From positions 2,725,301 to 2,789,300 of the forward strand of contig NZ_CP050192.1 of the NCBI RefSeq assembly GCF_011694515.1: 64,000 nt of DNA, in the 5' to 3' direction. Made by a program: the position numbers and the translations under genes. The stretch is from Mycobacterium sp. DL592 (GTDB taxonomy: Bacteria; Actinomycetota; Actinomycetes; Mycobacteriales; Mycobacteriaceae). Below the pieces are notes generated by a model. The model ran no database searches and was not told the origin of the DNA. It saw only the letters and a list, made by a program, of their open reading frames with translations. Each line of letters begins with the position of its first letter. Positions within the stretch are counted from its first letter, which is position 1. This document shows positions 56,062 to 64,000 of this stretch, one piece after another.

Positions 56062-56379
56062 ATGAGTGCGAGAATCGGAGCCGTGCATCGCTGGGTACCG
56101 CAACGATTGCGGCCGTGGCTGGCCAAACAGTGGGTCGTCACCTTGCTGGTGATCGTCGTGTTCGCTGTTCTCCTGGGGGTGTTCACGCTGGTGTCCGAGC
56201 GCAAGGACTCCTCGTACTGGGCCGGCTACACCGACGGTCAGCGTTGGGTTCACGAAGGCGGCTACCAGGCCCACGAAGAGTCCATCGCCGCGTACTGCCG
56301 CGACCGGGCCGCGGCCCAGCACAGCACGGGGAAGTACGAGCACGGCTGTGTAGACGGCGCCCGCAACGCCATGAAGTGA
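56062..56379 (+). CDS. Small single-pass membrane protein, unknown function
   Basis: A 105-residue protein. A basic N-terminus (RWVPQRLRPWLAKQW) leads into one membrane segment (VVTLLVIVVFAVLLGVFTLV), followed by a soluble domain with two cysteines (YCRD, HGC) and SYWAGYTDGQRWVHEGGY. Such N-in topology would put the cysteines outside. Starts at ATG 56062 or GTG 56083. I do not recognise the family. It is divergent from the DUF389 gene and converges on mmpL. Confidence 0.7.
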   Translation: MSARIGAVHRWVPQRLRPWLAKQWVVTLLVIVVFAVLLGVFTLVSERKDSSYWAGYTDGQRWVHEGGYQAHEESIAAYCRDRAAAQHSTGKYEHGCVDGARNAMK

Positions 56380-56391
56380 TAGCGCTCAGCG

Positions 56392-59289
56392 CTACGCCGA
56401 AGACTCAGCCGAAATAGGTTGCGCCGAATCGGTTTTCGCCTGCGGCCATGGGCTGGGCGCCGGACGCGGGCGGACCCGCTGAGGCCACCAGAACCAGCGG
56501 CCCAACAGCGCGGCGATCGACGGTGTCATGAACGAGCGGATCACCAGGGTGTCGACCAGCAGGCCCATGCCGATCGTGGTGCCGACCTGGGCGAGGATGG
56601 TCAGCTCGCTGAACGCCATCGCCGCCATCGTCACCGCGAACACCAGACCGGCCGAGGTGACCACCGAACCGCTACCGCCCATCGCGCGGATGATGCCGGT
56701 GTTGATGCCGGCACCGACCTCTTCCTTGAGCCGGGCCACCAGCAGCAGGTTGTAGTCCGACCCGACGGCAAGCAGGATGATCACCGACATCACCAGCACC
56801 ATCCAGTGCAGCGGGCGGCCGATCAGGTCCTGCCACACCAACACCGACAGACCGAACGACGTCCCCAGCGACAGCAGCACGGTGCCGACGATGGCCGCGG
56901 CGGCGACCACCGCCCGGGTGATGATCAGCATGATGATGAAAATCAGGCACAGCGCGGCGATTCCGGCGATCATCAGGTCGTAGTTGGCGCTGTCCTGCAT
57001 GTCCTTGTAGCTGGCTGCGGTCCCGGCGAGGTAGATCTTGGAACCCTCCAGCGGGGTGCCCTTGATGGCTTCGAATGCCGCGTTTTTGATCGGGTCGACG
57101 TGGCTGAGGCCTTCCGGTGACATCGGATCACCCTCATGAGAGATGATGAACCGCACCGCTTTTCCGTCCGGCGACAGGAACATCTTCATACCGCGCTGGA
57201 AGTCGGGGTTGTCAAAGGCTTCCGGCGGCAGATAGAAGGAGTCGTCGTTCTTGGCCGTGTCGAAGGCCTTGCCCATCGCGCTCTGGTTTTCCTGCTGGGC
57301 CGCGAGTTGGTCGTACATGCCGGCCTGCGTGCTCTGCATCGTCAGCTGCATGGTCCGCATCGACTTCATCGTCTCGATCATCGGCGGCATCAGGGTGCGC
57401 ATCTGAGCGGTCAGGATGTCGAGCTGATGCAGGTTGGGCACCAGGCTCTGGAAGTCGTCTGTCATCGTGTCGATGCCGTCGAGGGTGTCGAACACCGACC
57501 GGATCGACCAGCACATCGGGATGTCGAAGCAGTGCGGTTCCCAGTAGAGGTAGTTGCGGATCGGCCGGAAGAAGTCGTCGAAATCGGCGATGTGGTTGCG
57601 CAGCGTCTGGATGTCGGCCAGCGTCAGGTCCATCTTGCCGACCATGCTGTGGGTGGTGGCGTTGAGGTCGCCCATCAGGTCGTACATCTGCGTCATGGTC
57701 GCAATGGAGACGTTCATGTCGTCACCCATCTTGAGCATGTCCTTCATCCGGTCGTCGAGATACGACTGGTTCAGGGTCTGCGTCGTGCCCTGCATGCCCA
57801 GCAGGAACGGAATCGAGCTGTGCTCGATGGGCGAACCGAGCGGGCGGGTAATGGTCTGCACCCGCCCGATGCCCGGGGTGTGGAACATGGCTTTGGCCAC
57901 CCGGTCGATCACCAGGAAGTCCGCGGAGTTCCGCAGGTCGTGGTCGCTCTGCAGCATCAGCAGCTCGGGGCTGAGCCGGGCTGCTGGGAAGTGCCGTTCG
58001 GCGGCGGCGAAGCCCTCGCTGGCCGGGATGTCCGCCGGCAGGTAGTGCCGGTCGTTGTAGTCGGTGCGATATCCGGGCAGCGCGAGCAGACCAATGAGGC
58101 ACAACGCGGTGGTGGCCACCAGGATCGGCCCGGGCCAGCGAACGACGGCGGTGCCGATGCGTCGCCAAAAGCGTTCACGCGAAGCGCGTTTGGGTTCCAG
58201 GCGGCCGAAGCGACTGGCCACTGTCACCACCGACGGCCCCAGCGTCATCGCCGCGCTGACGACGACGAGCATGCCGATGAACAGCGGTATACCCATCGAG
58301 CTGAACATCGGGCTGCGGGTGAAGTGCAGGCAGAGCATGGCACCGGCGATGGTCAGGCCCGACCCGAGGATCACATGGGCGGTGCCGTGGAACATCTCGT
58401 AGTAGGCGGACTCTTTGTCGGCGCCTTTGGCCCGGGCTTCCTGGTAGCGGCCGAACAGGAAGATGACGTAGTCGGTGCCGGCGGCGATGGCCAGCATGGT
58501 GAGCAGGTTGACGGCGAACGTCGACAGGCCGATGAGGTGGTGATGGCCGAGGAAGGCCACCACGCCACGGGCCGCAGCGAGTTGGAGGAACACCATGAAC
58601 ATCGCCAGCAGCACGGTGGCGATCGAGCGGTACACAAACAGCAGCATCACCGTGATGACGCCGAAGGTCAGCAGGGTGATCAGCTGCAGGCTGCGGTCAC
58701 CGGCGATGTGGGTGTCGGCGATCAGTGCGGACGGCCCCGTGACGTAGGCCTTGACTCCGGGCGGGGCCGGGACGCTGGCCACGATCGCCTTGGCCGCCTC
58801 GACCGACTCGTTGGCCAGGCCTTCGCCCATGTTGCCGGCGAGATAGACCTGCACGTAGGCGGACTTGCCGTCCTCACTTTGTGAGCCTGCTGCGGTCAGC
58901 GGATCACTCCAGAAGTCCTGGACATGCTCGACGTGCTTCTTGTCCGCGTTGAGCTTGCTGATGATCTCGTCGTAGTACTTGTGCGCCGAATCACCCAGCG
59001 GCTGCTGGCCTTCCAGCACGATCATGATTGAGGTGTTGGAGTTGAACTCCTTGAACGTCTTACCGATCGTGTTCATCGCGACGGTCGAGGGGGCGTCGGG
59101 AGCCGCCATCGGCACCGACTGCGCCTGGCCGACGACCTCGACCTGGGGCACCACCACGTTGGTGATGACCGTCAGCGCCAGCCAGCCGAGGATGATCGGG
59201 ACGGACAGCCACCGGACCCACTGCGCGATGTGCGGGCGTTTACCGTGCTCGTCGGCCTGCGGTCGTTCTTTTTTATTGAGGGTGATCAT
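56392..59289 (-). CDS. mmpL: MmpL-family RND lipid transporter
   Basis: A 965-residue RND-superfamily exporter of the MmpL4/MmpL5 type. Twelve membrane helices and two large periplasmic loops (the second rich in Met and Gln: [20 protein letters not shown]). The proton-relay Asp-Tyr pairs are in [12 protein letters not shown] and [12 protein letters not shown]. Members export lipids, glycopeptidolipid precursors, siderophores or drugs. It overlaps mmpS by 4 nt (ATGA). No TetR/MmpR5-like regulator is adjacent; the neighbouring acyltransferase suggests a lipid cargo. Confidence 0.95.
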   Translation of the reverse strand: MITLNKKERPQADEHGKRPHIAQWVRWLSVPIILGWLALTVITNVVVPQVEVVGQAQSVPMAAPDAPSTVAMNTIGKTFKEFNSNTSIMIVLEGQQPLGDSAHKYYDEIISKLNADKKHVEHVQDFWSDPLTAAGSQSEDGKSAYVQVYLAGNMGEGLANESVEAAKAIVASVPAPPGVKAYVTGPSALIADTHIAGDRSLQLITLLTFGVITVMLLFVYRSIATVLLAMFMVFLQLAAARGVVAFLGHHHLIGLSTFAVNLLTMLAIAAGTDYVIFLFGRYQEARAKGADKESAYYEMFHGTAHVILGSGLTIAGAMLCLHFTRSPMFSSMGIPLFIGMLVVVSAAMTLGPSVVTVASRFGRLEPKRASRERFWRRIGTAVVRWPGPILVATTALCLIGLLALPGYRTDYNDRHYLPADIPASEGFAAAERHFPAARLSPELLMLQSDHDLRNSADFLVIDRVAKAMFHTPGIGRVQTITRPLGSPIEHSSIPFLLGMQGTTQTLNQSYLDDRMKDMLKMGDDMNVSIATMTQMYDLMGDLNATTHSMVGKMDLTLADIQTLRNHIADFDDFFRPIRNYLYWEPHCFDIPMCWSIRSVFDTLDGIDTMTDDFQSLVPNLHQLDILTAQMRTLMPPMIETMKSMRTMQLTMQSTQAGMYDQLAAQQENQSAMGKAFDTAKNDDSFYLPPEAFDNPDFQRGMKMFLSPDGKAVRFIISHEGDPMSPEGLSHVDPIKNAAFEAIKGTPLEGSKIYLAGTAASYKDMQDSANYDLMIAGIAALCLIFIIMLIITRAVVAAAAIVGTVLLSLGTSFGLSVLVWQDLIGRPLHWMVLVMSVIILLAVGSDYNLLLVARLKEEVGAGINTGIIRAMGGSGSVVTSAGLVFAVTMAAMAFSELTILAQVGTTIGMGLLVDTLVIRSFMTPSIAALLGRWFWWPQRVRPRPAPSPWPQAKTDSAQPISAESSA

Positions 59290-59828
59290 GCCGACTTGAC
59301 CAGACAGAAGGTCTGGGCGTTGACACCGGTGGAGGTCTTTTCGTCCTTGAGTTCACCGTTGACGGTGATGCGGCAGCCGATCGTGTCGCTGTCGCCCTGG
59401 GCCACGATGTTGGCCGAGGCGGCGGGCGCGGTGGTGGTCAGCGTCAGCGACCACGGCAGGGTGACGTCGCGCGCGATCTGGGGCGTGGCGTCGAGGTCGA
59501 GGTAGTTCACGGTGGCGACGGTGCCGGGCGGCCCGTAGATCTCGTAGGTGACGGTCTTCGGGTTGAACGGCTTGGTGTCGTTGGCCAGCCCCGAACCGGC
59601 GCGGGTCAGCTCGGTCTTACCGAAGACACCGTGCAGCCGGTAGACGCTGAAGGCGGCCACCGCGACGACAAGCAGGATCACCACCGGCAGCCAGACCTTG
59701 CGGAAGCCGCGCATCAGCCAACCTCGCCGCTTGGCGGGACGCTTGGCAGCGTGACCGGGTTCCGGCGCTTCGGGTGCGGGCTCCGCCTCCGACGGCGTCG
59801 AGGAGTAGGTGTGGCTATCGAGACTCAT
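59286..59828 (-). CDS. mmpS: MmpS-family accessory protein
   Basis: A 180-residue partner of MmpL. A charged cytoplasmic N-terminus of about 45 residues, one membrane anchor ([20 protein letters not shown]) and a periplasmic beta-sandwich domain ([40 protein letters not shown]). The family's two cysteines (GCRI, TFC near the C-terminus) are present. The start overlaps nothing upstream; a 149-bp gap precedes it. Confidence 0.94.
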   Translation of the reverse strand: MSLDSHTYSSTPSEAEPAPEAPEPGHAAKRPAKRRGWLMRGFRKVWLPVVILLVVAVAAFSVYRLHGVFGKTELTRAGSGLANDTKPFNPKTVTYEIYGPPGTVATVNYLDLDATPQIARDVTLPWSLTLTTTAPAASANIVAQGDSDTIGCRITVNGELKDEKTSTGVNAQTFCLVKSA

Positions 59829-59977
59829 GACCCGGCCCCCTCCGCTTCCTGCAGTTCACCCTGGCATGGTTCCACAGCTGCAGTTAGCACCGCTACATAG
59901 TAGAACTAACCGTTGTGTGATCCTAGCCCGTGTGACAAGCGTCATGGGTCAATCCCAGCCCGGGCCCGCTCACAGCG
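59829..59977. promoter_or_regulatory. Upstream region of mmpS-mmpL with an inverted repeat
   Basis: 149 bp between mmpS and the acyltransferase. On the minus strand TACTAT, within GTTAG...CTAAC (59883-59910), is a -10-like sequence. The inverted repeat GTTAG/CTAAC with an 18-nt spacer flanks it and could be an operator, though its arms are only 5 bp. Confidence 0.35.
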
Positions 59978-61309
59978 CTAAAACAGCCGCGCCTCGACGC
60001 CGAAGTCCTTGAGCGCCTGATCGAACTGCTCGGCCAGCACGTTCTTGTCGTTGGGGCCACCGGCCTGCCAGGCCTGGGCCACCAACAGGATCGTGCCGGT
60101 CATCCGCAGCGACGCGACCATCAGCGAACCGCCGATCTGGTCGAGCGTTTCCCTGGTGACGGGCCATTCCACGCCCCGCGCCCAGAACGACGCGGCCTCA
60201 GTGCCGTCGATCCTGTTCACGTCGTCCGGGAGCTGCCCGACGTTCGAGCAGCCCACCGACTTGTCGCCACCCGTCGTCATCTTCTCCAGCCGCCGCAGCA
60301 GGCGCTTGGAGGTCAGCGGGGTCAACGGCAACGGTGCAATGAGCTTGTTGCTTTCCTTCTCGAGGGCCTTGAATCCCTCCCGCACGCTGGTGCGCAGGCC
60401 CTCGAGGTTGGCTGTCACGGTCTCGGGGTCGCCTTTGATGGTCATTCCGGTGAGGGCATTGGCCCTGGTGTCGGTCAGCGTCCGCTCGCTGACCGGAAAG
60501 TTGATTGTCACCAGTCCGTCGGGTCCGACCCGGCCCCGAGCCTTGCTGAGCCGGGTTGTAACCCCGGCGACCAGCGAGTTACTGGTCCCACCGAGGCTCG
60601 CGGCGCGGGCGTCCCACACGTCGGCGTCGATATAGGCGGCCACGGTCGGGATGAGGGTCAGCGCGCCCGCACCGGGTGAATGGTCGACCGGCGGCTTGGC
60701 GTTCGCCGGCGACTTGGGGCCACCGGCCTCTTCGCGGCCCAGCTTGACTGCCGCACGGACCGCTGTGCCCATCTCCGGAACAGCTCGCGCGATCTCGCGA
60801 AGGTCCGCACGCAGCGCGCGTCCGAGCGGGCGCGATCGTGCGGGCGGGTAACCGAGTTCCATCTTCTGGCCGTGCAGCGCAGCGACGAGGGACAGGACCG
60901 CCCCGCTGGCGTCGGCCACCGAATGCGAGAAGATCAGCGTCACCGCGCCACCGCCGTCGGTGAACTCCACGACCGCCAGCCGCCAGGCAGGGCCGTGTTC
61001 GGGGTCGATGGGGATGAAGATCTGTTCGTCGAGCCAGGCCAGCAGCTCCTCGCGCGGTCTGGGGGCGGGCGCGACGTCGAGGTCGGCCTGATGTGGTGCG
61101 GCGACCCAGCGGTGGCGCCCGAACGGCAGGGGTGAGCGTTCGATCAGCCGACCCAGCAGTGTGTAGCCGAGATTGGCGTGCAGGCGGCGCACCGCCTCGA
61201 TGTCGATCGGGTGGTCGTAGATCCAGGCGATCTGTTCCTGTGGGCTGTGCCCGAGGGCACGCAGGCCCAGGAAAGACGCCTGATCGATATAGGCCAGCTG
61301 GTTGTCCAC
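59978..61309 (-). CDS. Condensation-fold acyltransferase-like protein
   Basis: A 443-residue protein of the CoA-dependent acyltransferase/condensation superfamily, distantly like WS/DGAT and Pap acyltransferases. The active-site motif HxxxD appears as H129-S-V-A-D133 in FSHSVADASGAVLSLV; the second conserved region is SFWARGVEWPVTR and GGSLMVASLRMTG. The final G of the HHxxxDG motif is replaced, as in several lineages. Starts at GTG 61309, 6 nt after a TAGCAT -10 box. Next to mmpS-mmpL it may acylate the lipid they export; substrate unknown. Confidence 0.78.
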   Translation of the reverse strand: MDNQLAYIDQASFLGLRALGHSPQEQIAWIYDHPIDIEAVRRLHANLGYTLLGRLIERSPLPFGRHRWVAAPHQADLDVAPAPRPREELLAWLDEQIFIPIDPEHGPAWRLAVVEFTDGGGAVTLIFSHSVADASGAVLSLVAALHGQKMELGYPPARSRPLGRALRADLREIARAVPEMGTAVRAAVKLGREEAGGPKSPANAKPPVDHSPGAGALTLIPTVAAYIDADVWDARAASLGGTSNSLVAGVTTRLSKARGRVGPDGLVTINFPVSERTLTDTRANALTGMTIKGDPETVTANLEGLRTSVREGFKALEKESNKLIAPLPLTPLTSKRLLRRLEKMTTGGDKSVGCSNVGQLPDDVNRIDGTEAASFWARGVEWPVTRETLDQIGGSLMVASLRMTGTILLVAQAWQAGGPNDKNVLAEQFDQALKDFGVEARLF

Positions 61310-61315
61310 CGGATC

Positions 61316-61321
61316 ATGCTA
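61316..61321 (-). promoter_or_regulatory. Leaderless-type -10 box for the acyltransferase gene
   Basis: TAGCAT on the minus strand, 6 nt before the GTG at 61309. Confidence 0.5.
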
Positions 61322-61345
61322 GACGGCGGTCGCACCGGCCCCCGG

Positions 61346-61837
61346 TTAGTCAGTGCCGCTTCGTCGCCGCAGCGACACACCCACTTCCTCGGGTGGTACC
61401 CGATGCCCTTCGGCGCAGCGGATCTCGACGGTCGCCTCGGCGTCGCAGCCGCGGTGAGTCAACCGGAGCCGGGTGTCCTCGGCGAGGTGGCGCCTGCCCC
61501 ACTCGAACATCCCCCACACCACGGGCATCAGGTCGGTGCCGGCTTCGGTGAGGACGTACTCGTCGCGAACCCGCTGGCCCGGCTCGCGGTATGGCTGCCG
61601 GGTCAGCAGGCCGGCGTCGACGAGCTCGGTCAGCCGCGCGGAGGTGGCGGCCTTGGTGATACCGACCCGGCGTGCGAAGTCGTCGAACCTGGTCGTGCCG
61701 TAGTAGGCCTCGCGCAGGATCAACATCGCCGACTTGGTGCCGACCACGGCCATGGTCTTCTCGATCGGGCACTTCCCCACCGCTGACCAGCTGTTCCGGT
61801 CGGTCAGGGGCCCTTGTAGGACTGTCACCGACGTCAC
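61346..61837 (-). CDS. HxlR-family transcriptional regulator
   Basis: A 163-residue winged-helix regulator. The HxlR start VGKCPIEKTMAVVGTKSAML leads into LREAYYGTTRFDDFARRVGI and KAATSARLTELVDAGLLTR. The conserved redox-type Cys (KCPIEKT) is present; two further Cys occur near the C-terminus (HRGCDAEATVEIRCAEGH). It is divergent from a thiolase gene and probably controls it, and possibly itself, through the inverted repeats between them. Confidence 0.92.
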   Translation of the reverse strand: MTSVTVLQGPLTDRNSWSAVGKCPIEKTMAVVGTKSAMLILREAYYGTTRFDDFARRVGITKAATSARLTELVDAGLLTRQPYREPGQRVRDEYVLTEAGTDLMPVVWGMFEWGRRHLAEDTRLRLTHRGCDAEATVEIRCAEGHRVPPEEVGVSLRRRSGTD

Positions 61838-61858
61838 CTCCCTCTGGGTTGTTTGAAG

Positions 61859-61875
61859 TATACCCAGGTGGTATA
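61859..61875. promoter_or_regulatory. Candidate operator 1: TATACC/GGTATA inverted repeat
   Basis: A perfect 6-bp inverted repeat, TATACC (61859-61864) and GGTATA (61870-61875), spacer 5 nt, in the HxlR-thiolase divergent region. HxlR proteins bind such short TA-flanked palindromes. Confidence 0.5.
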
Positions 61876-61877
61876 GC

Positions 61878-61899
61878 TGAGTATATAAAACAATACTCA
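61878..61899. promoter_or_regulatory. Candidate operator 2: TGAGTAT/ATACTCA inverted repeat
   Basis: A perfect 7-bp inverted repeat, TGAGTAT (61878-61884) and ATACTCA (61893-61899), spacer 8 nt, just before the thiolase ribosome-binding site. Only 2 bp separate it from the other repeat, so the two may bind one or two dimers. Confidence 0.6.
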
Positions 61900-61922
61900 G
61901 AGTGGAGTTTCAGGAGGACGTC

Positions 61923-63122
61923 ATGACCGGAATCTCAGAGCGCGACGCGGTGATCGTGGCAGCGGTGCGCACACCGGTGGGCAAGGGCAAGCCCGACGGT
62001 GCACTGCACGGTGTGCTGCCCGCCGACCTGCTGGCGCACAGCCTCACGGAGCTGGTGTCGCGCAGCGGCGTCGACCCGGCCGAGATCGACGACGTGATCG
62101 CCGGTGCGGTCACCCAGGTGGGCGACCAGGCGGTGAACATCGCCCGCAATGCGCTGCTCGGCGCCGGGTTCCCGGAGTCGGTGCCGGGCACGACCGTCGA
62201 CCGCCAGTGCGGCAGCAGCCAGCAGGCGATCAGCTTCGCCGCCCAGGGTGTGATCGCCGGCGCCTACGACATCGTCATCGCCGCGGGCGTGGAGTCGATG
62301 AGCCGGGTGCCGATGGGAACCTCGGTACTGCCCGGCAGCGATCCGTTCGGTGTCGCGTTCGCGCAGCGGTACTCCGAAGGTCTTGTGCCCCAGGGCATCA
62401 GTGCCGAGTTGATCGCCGCGCGCTGGAACCTCTCGCGTACCGAGCTCGACGAGTTCTCGGCGGCCAGCCACGAGAAGGCCGCCCGCGCCACCAAGGACGG
62501 GTTGTTCGACAACGAGCTGGCACCGATCGCGGGGCTACACACCGACGAGATCATCCGCCCCGGGACGACCGTCGACACCCTGGCCGGTCTCAAGCCGGCG
62601 TTCTACAACGAGGCTGTTGCCCAACGGTTTCCGCAGATCAGCTGGAACATCACCCCGGGCAACTCCTCTCCCCTGTCCGACGGCAGTGCCGCGGTGCTCA
62701 TCACCACCAGTGAGGTGGCGCGCAAACACGGCTGGAAGCCGTTGGCGCGGATCCACACCACCACGGTCGTGGGTTCCGATCCGCTGTACATGCTGACCGG
62801 GGTGATCCCCGCGACCGAGAAGGTGCTTGCGCGCGCCGGGCTGACGATCGCCGACATCGACCTGTTCGAAGTCAACGAGGCGTTCGCCCCGGTGGTGCTG
62901 GCATGGGCCAAGGAGATCGGCGGAGGACCTGACGCCGATATCCTTTCTAAGACCAACGTCAACGGCGGCGCCATCGCCATCGGGCACCCCTTGGGGGCCA
63001 GCGGTGCCCGCATCACGACGACGTTGGTCAACGCGTTGGAACAGCGCGGCGGACGCTACGGCCTGCAGACGATGTGCGAGGGTGGCGGCATGGCCAACGC
63101 CACCATCATCGAGCGACTCTGA
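61923..63122 (+). CDS. Thiolase (acetyl-CoA C-acyltransferase, FadA type)
   Basis: A 399-residue thiolase. Catalytic residues: acyl-accepting Cys96 (DRQCGSSQQA), His355 in AIAIGHPLGASGAR and Cys385 in MCEGGGM; these are the degradative/biosynthetic thiolase signatures. The start ATG has an AGGAGG ribosome-binding site 5 nt upstream. It could act in beta-oxidation or acetoacetyl-CoA formation. No hydratase or dehydrogenase partner lies beside it; the DUF302 gene starts 4 nt later. Confidence 0.94.
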   Translation: MTGISERDAVIVAAVRTPVGKGKPDGALHGVLPADLLAHSLTELVSRSGVDPAEIDDVIAGAVTQVGDQAVNIARNALLGAGFPESVPGTTVDRQCGSSQQAISFAAQGVIAGAYDIVIAAGVESMSRVPMGTSVLPGSDPFGVAFAQRYSEGLVPQGISAELIAARWNLSRTELDEFSAASHEKAARATKDGLFDNELAPIAGLHTDEIIRPGTTVDTLAGLKPAFYNEAVAQRFPQISWNITPGNSSPLSDGSAAVLITTSEVARKHGWKPLARIHTTTVVGSDPLYMLTGVIPATEKVLARAGLTIADIDLFEVNEAFAPVVLAWAKEIGGGPDADILSKTNVNGGAIAIGHPLGASGARITTTLVNALEQRGGRYGLQTMCEGGGMANATIIERL

Positions 63123-63126
63123 GCCC

Positions 63127-63618
63127 ATGCCGACCGAGATCGGGTTCCATGGCGTACGGGTCCGCCACGACAGCGCCAAGAGTTACGACGAACTGCTGGG
63201 CGCGCTGCTCGCCGACATCGGCGAGCAGCGCGCCCCCATCGAGGAGATCACGGCGGCCAGCCCCGACTGGGCGTCATACCGGGATGCGATCGAGGCACAT
63301 TTGGGCCCAAGCGGATTCATGTTGTTCGGATTGCTCGACCATGGCGGGTGGATCCCCAAGGCAGGCATCGAGCGCAAGGCGATGCGGGTCATCCTCGGCA
63401 ACCCGCTCATCGCGATCACGATGCTGCGCCACGACCTGACGGCCGGCTTGTTCGCCCCCGTCGAGGTTTTGCTCCTCGATGAGGACGGCGGGGGCAGCAG
63501 CCTGACCTACGTCAAACCCTCATCGCTGATGGTGGTGACACCCAACCAGGAATTACTCAGTGCTGCAATCGAACTCGATGACAAGCTGGCCGCACTCGCC
63601 ACCAGGGTAACCGGCTAG
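63127..63618 (+). CDS. DUF302 family protein
   Basis: A 163-residue protein with the DUF302 core (SGFMLFGLLDHGGWIPKAGI, then VILGNPLIAITMLRHDLTAG and PVEVLLLDEDGG). Function unknown; the fold is related to small heme/copper-independent ligand binders. It starts 4 nt after the thiolase stop, so the pair is probably co-transcribed under HxlR control. Confidence 0.85.
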   Translation: MPTEIGFHGVRVRHDSAKSYDELLGALLADIGEQRAPIEEITAASPDWASYRDAIEAHLGPSGFMLFGLLDHGGWIPKAGIERKAMRVILGNPLIAITMLRHDLTAGLFAPVEVLLLDEDGGGSSLTYVKPSSLMVVTPNQELLSAAIELDDKLAALATRVTG

Positions 63619-63626
63619 CGCCTGCG

Positions 63627-64000
<374 letters not shown>

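Overview
The window is high-GC mycobacterial chromosome. Gene content and order match a fast-growing environmental Mycolicibacterium better than M. tuberculosis: the pyr-mihF-gmk-rpoZ-coaBC block (Rv1379-Rv1391 in M. tuberculosis) lies beside the nusB-efp-pepQ-aro-alaS block (Rv2533c-Rv2559c), two blocks that are far apart in H37Rv. Codon use is uniformly GC-rich, GTG starts are common, and several genes have a TANNNT -10 box only 6-8 nt before the start codon, the usual layout of mycobacterial leaderless mRNAs. I see no rRNA, tRNA, insertion sequence, prophage or CRISPR.

Layout. 27-2613 (-): mihF, gmk, rpoZ, coaBC. 3079-4821 (+): an isolated full-length cytochrome c oxidase subunit I gene (ctaD). 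4840-13503 (-): the pyrimidine operon pyrR-pyrB-pyrC-(membrane protein)-carA-carB-pyrF, packed with 4-8 nt overlaps and preceded by a PyrR-type RNA element that contains the pyrR Shine-Dalgarno. 13626-14828 (+): a serine beta-lactamase-fold esterase. 14830-22811 (-): an eight-gene carbohydrate operon (DeoR regulator, FGGY kinase, SDR dehydrogenase, four-part ABC importer, inositol-phosphatase-like enzyme), with a divergent BtpA/SgcQ gene at 22982. 23785-33188: nusB, efp, pepQ, then aroQ-aroB-aroK-aroC, a prepilin peptidase, aroE, mltG and ruvX. 33194-35908: alaS. 35986-45172: small accessory genes, including yjbQ, an Rv2557-like protein, rarA, a DMT exporter, and an IclR-controlled LLM/NTF2-like/SDR cluster. 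45194-47200: a DUF3097 gene divergent from a secreted LGFP-repeat protein with a long structured leader. 47178-55260 (-): four genes encoding a transglutaminase/amidoligase (DUF2126) fusion, a circularly permuted ATP-grasp/Alpha-E fusion, a second transglutaminase and a zinc peptidase. 55304-64000: a DUF389 membrane protein, a small membrane protein, an MmpS-MmpL pair with a condensation-fold acyltransferase, an HxlR regulator divergent from a thiolase, a DUF302 protein and a truncated SDR.

How the genes work together. The pyr operon makes UMP; the aro genes make chorismate; coaBC makes phosphopantetheine; gmk/rpoZ/mihF and nusB/efp/alaS serve nucleotide supply, transcription and translation. 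The carbohydrate operon looks like a self-contained uptake and catabolism module for an unidentified polyol or ketose. The 47-55 kb cluster has the composition of a predicted peptide-ligation/processing system whose product is unknown. It is the best candidate in the window for an undescribed biological system.
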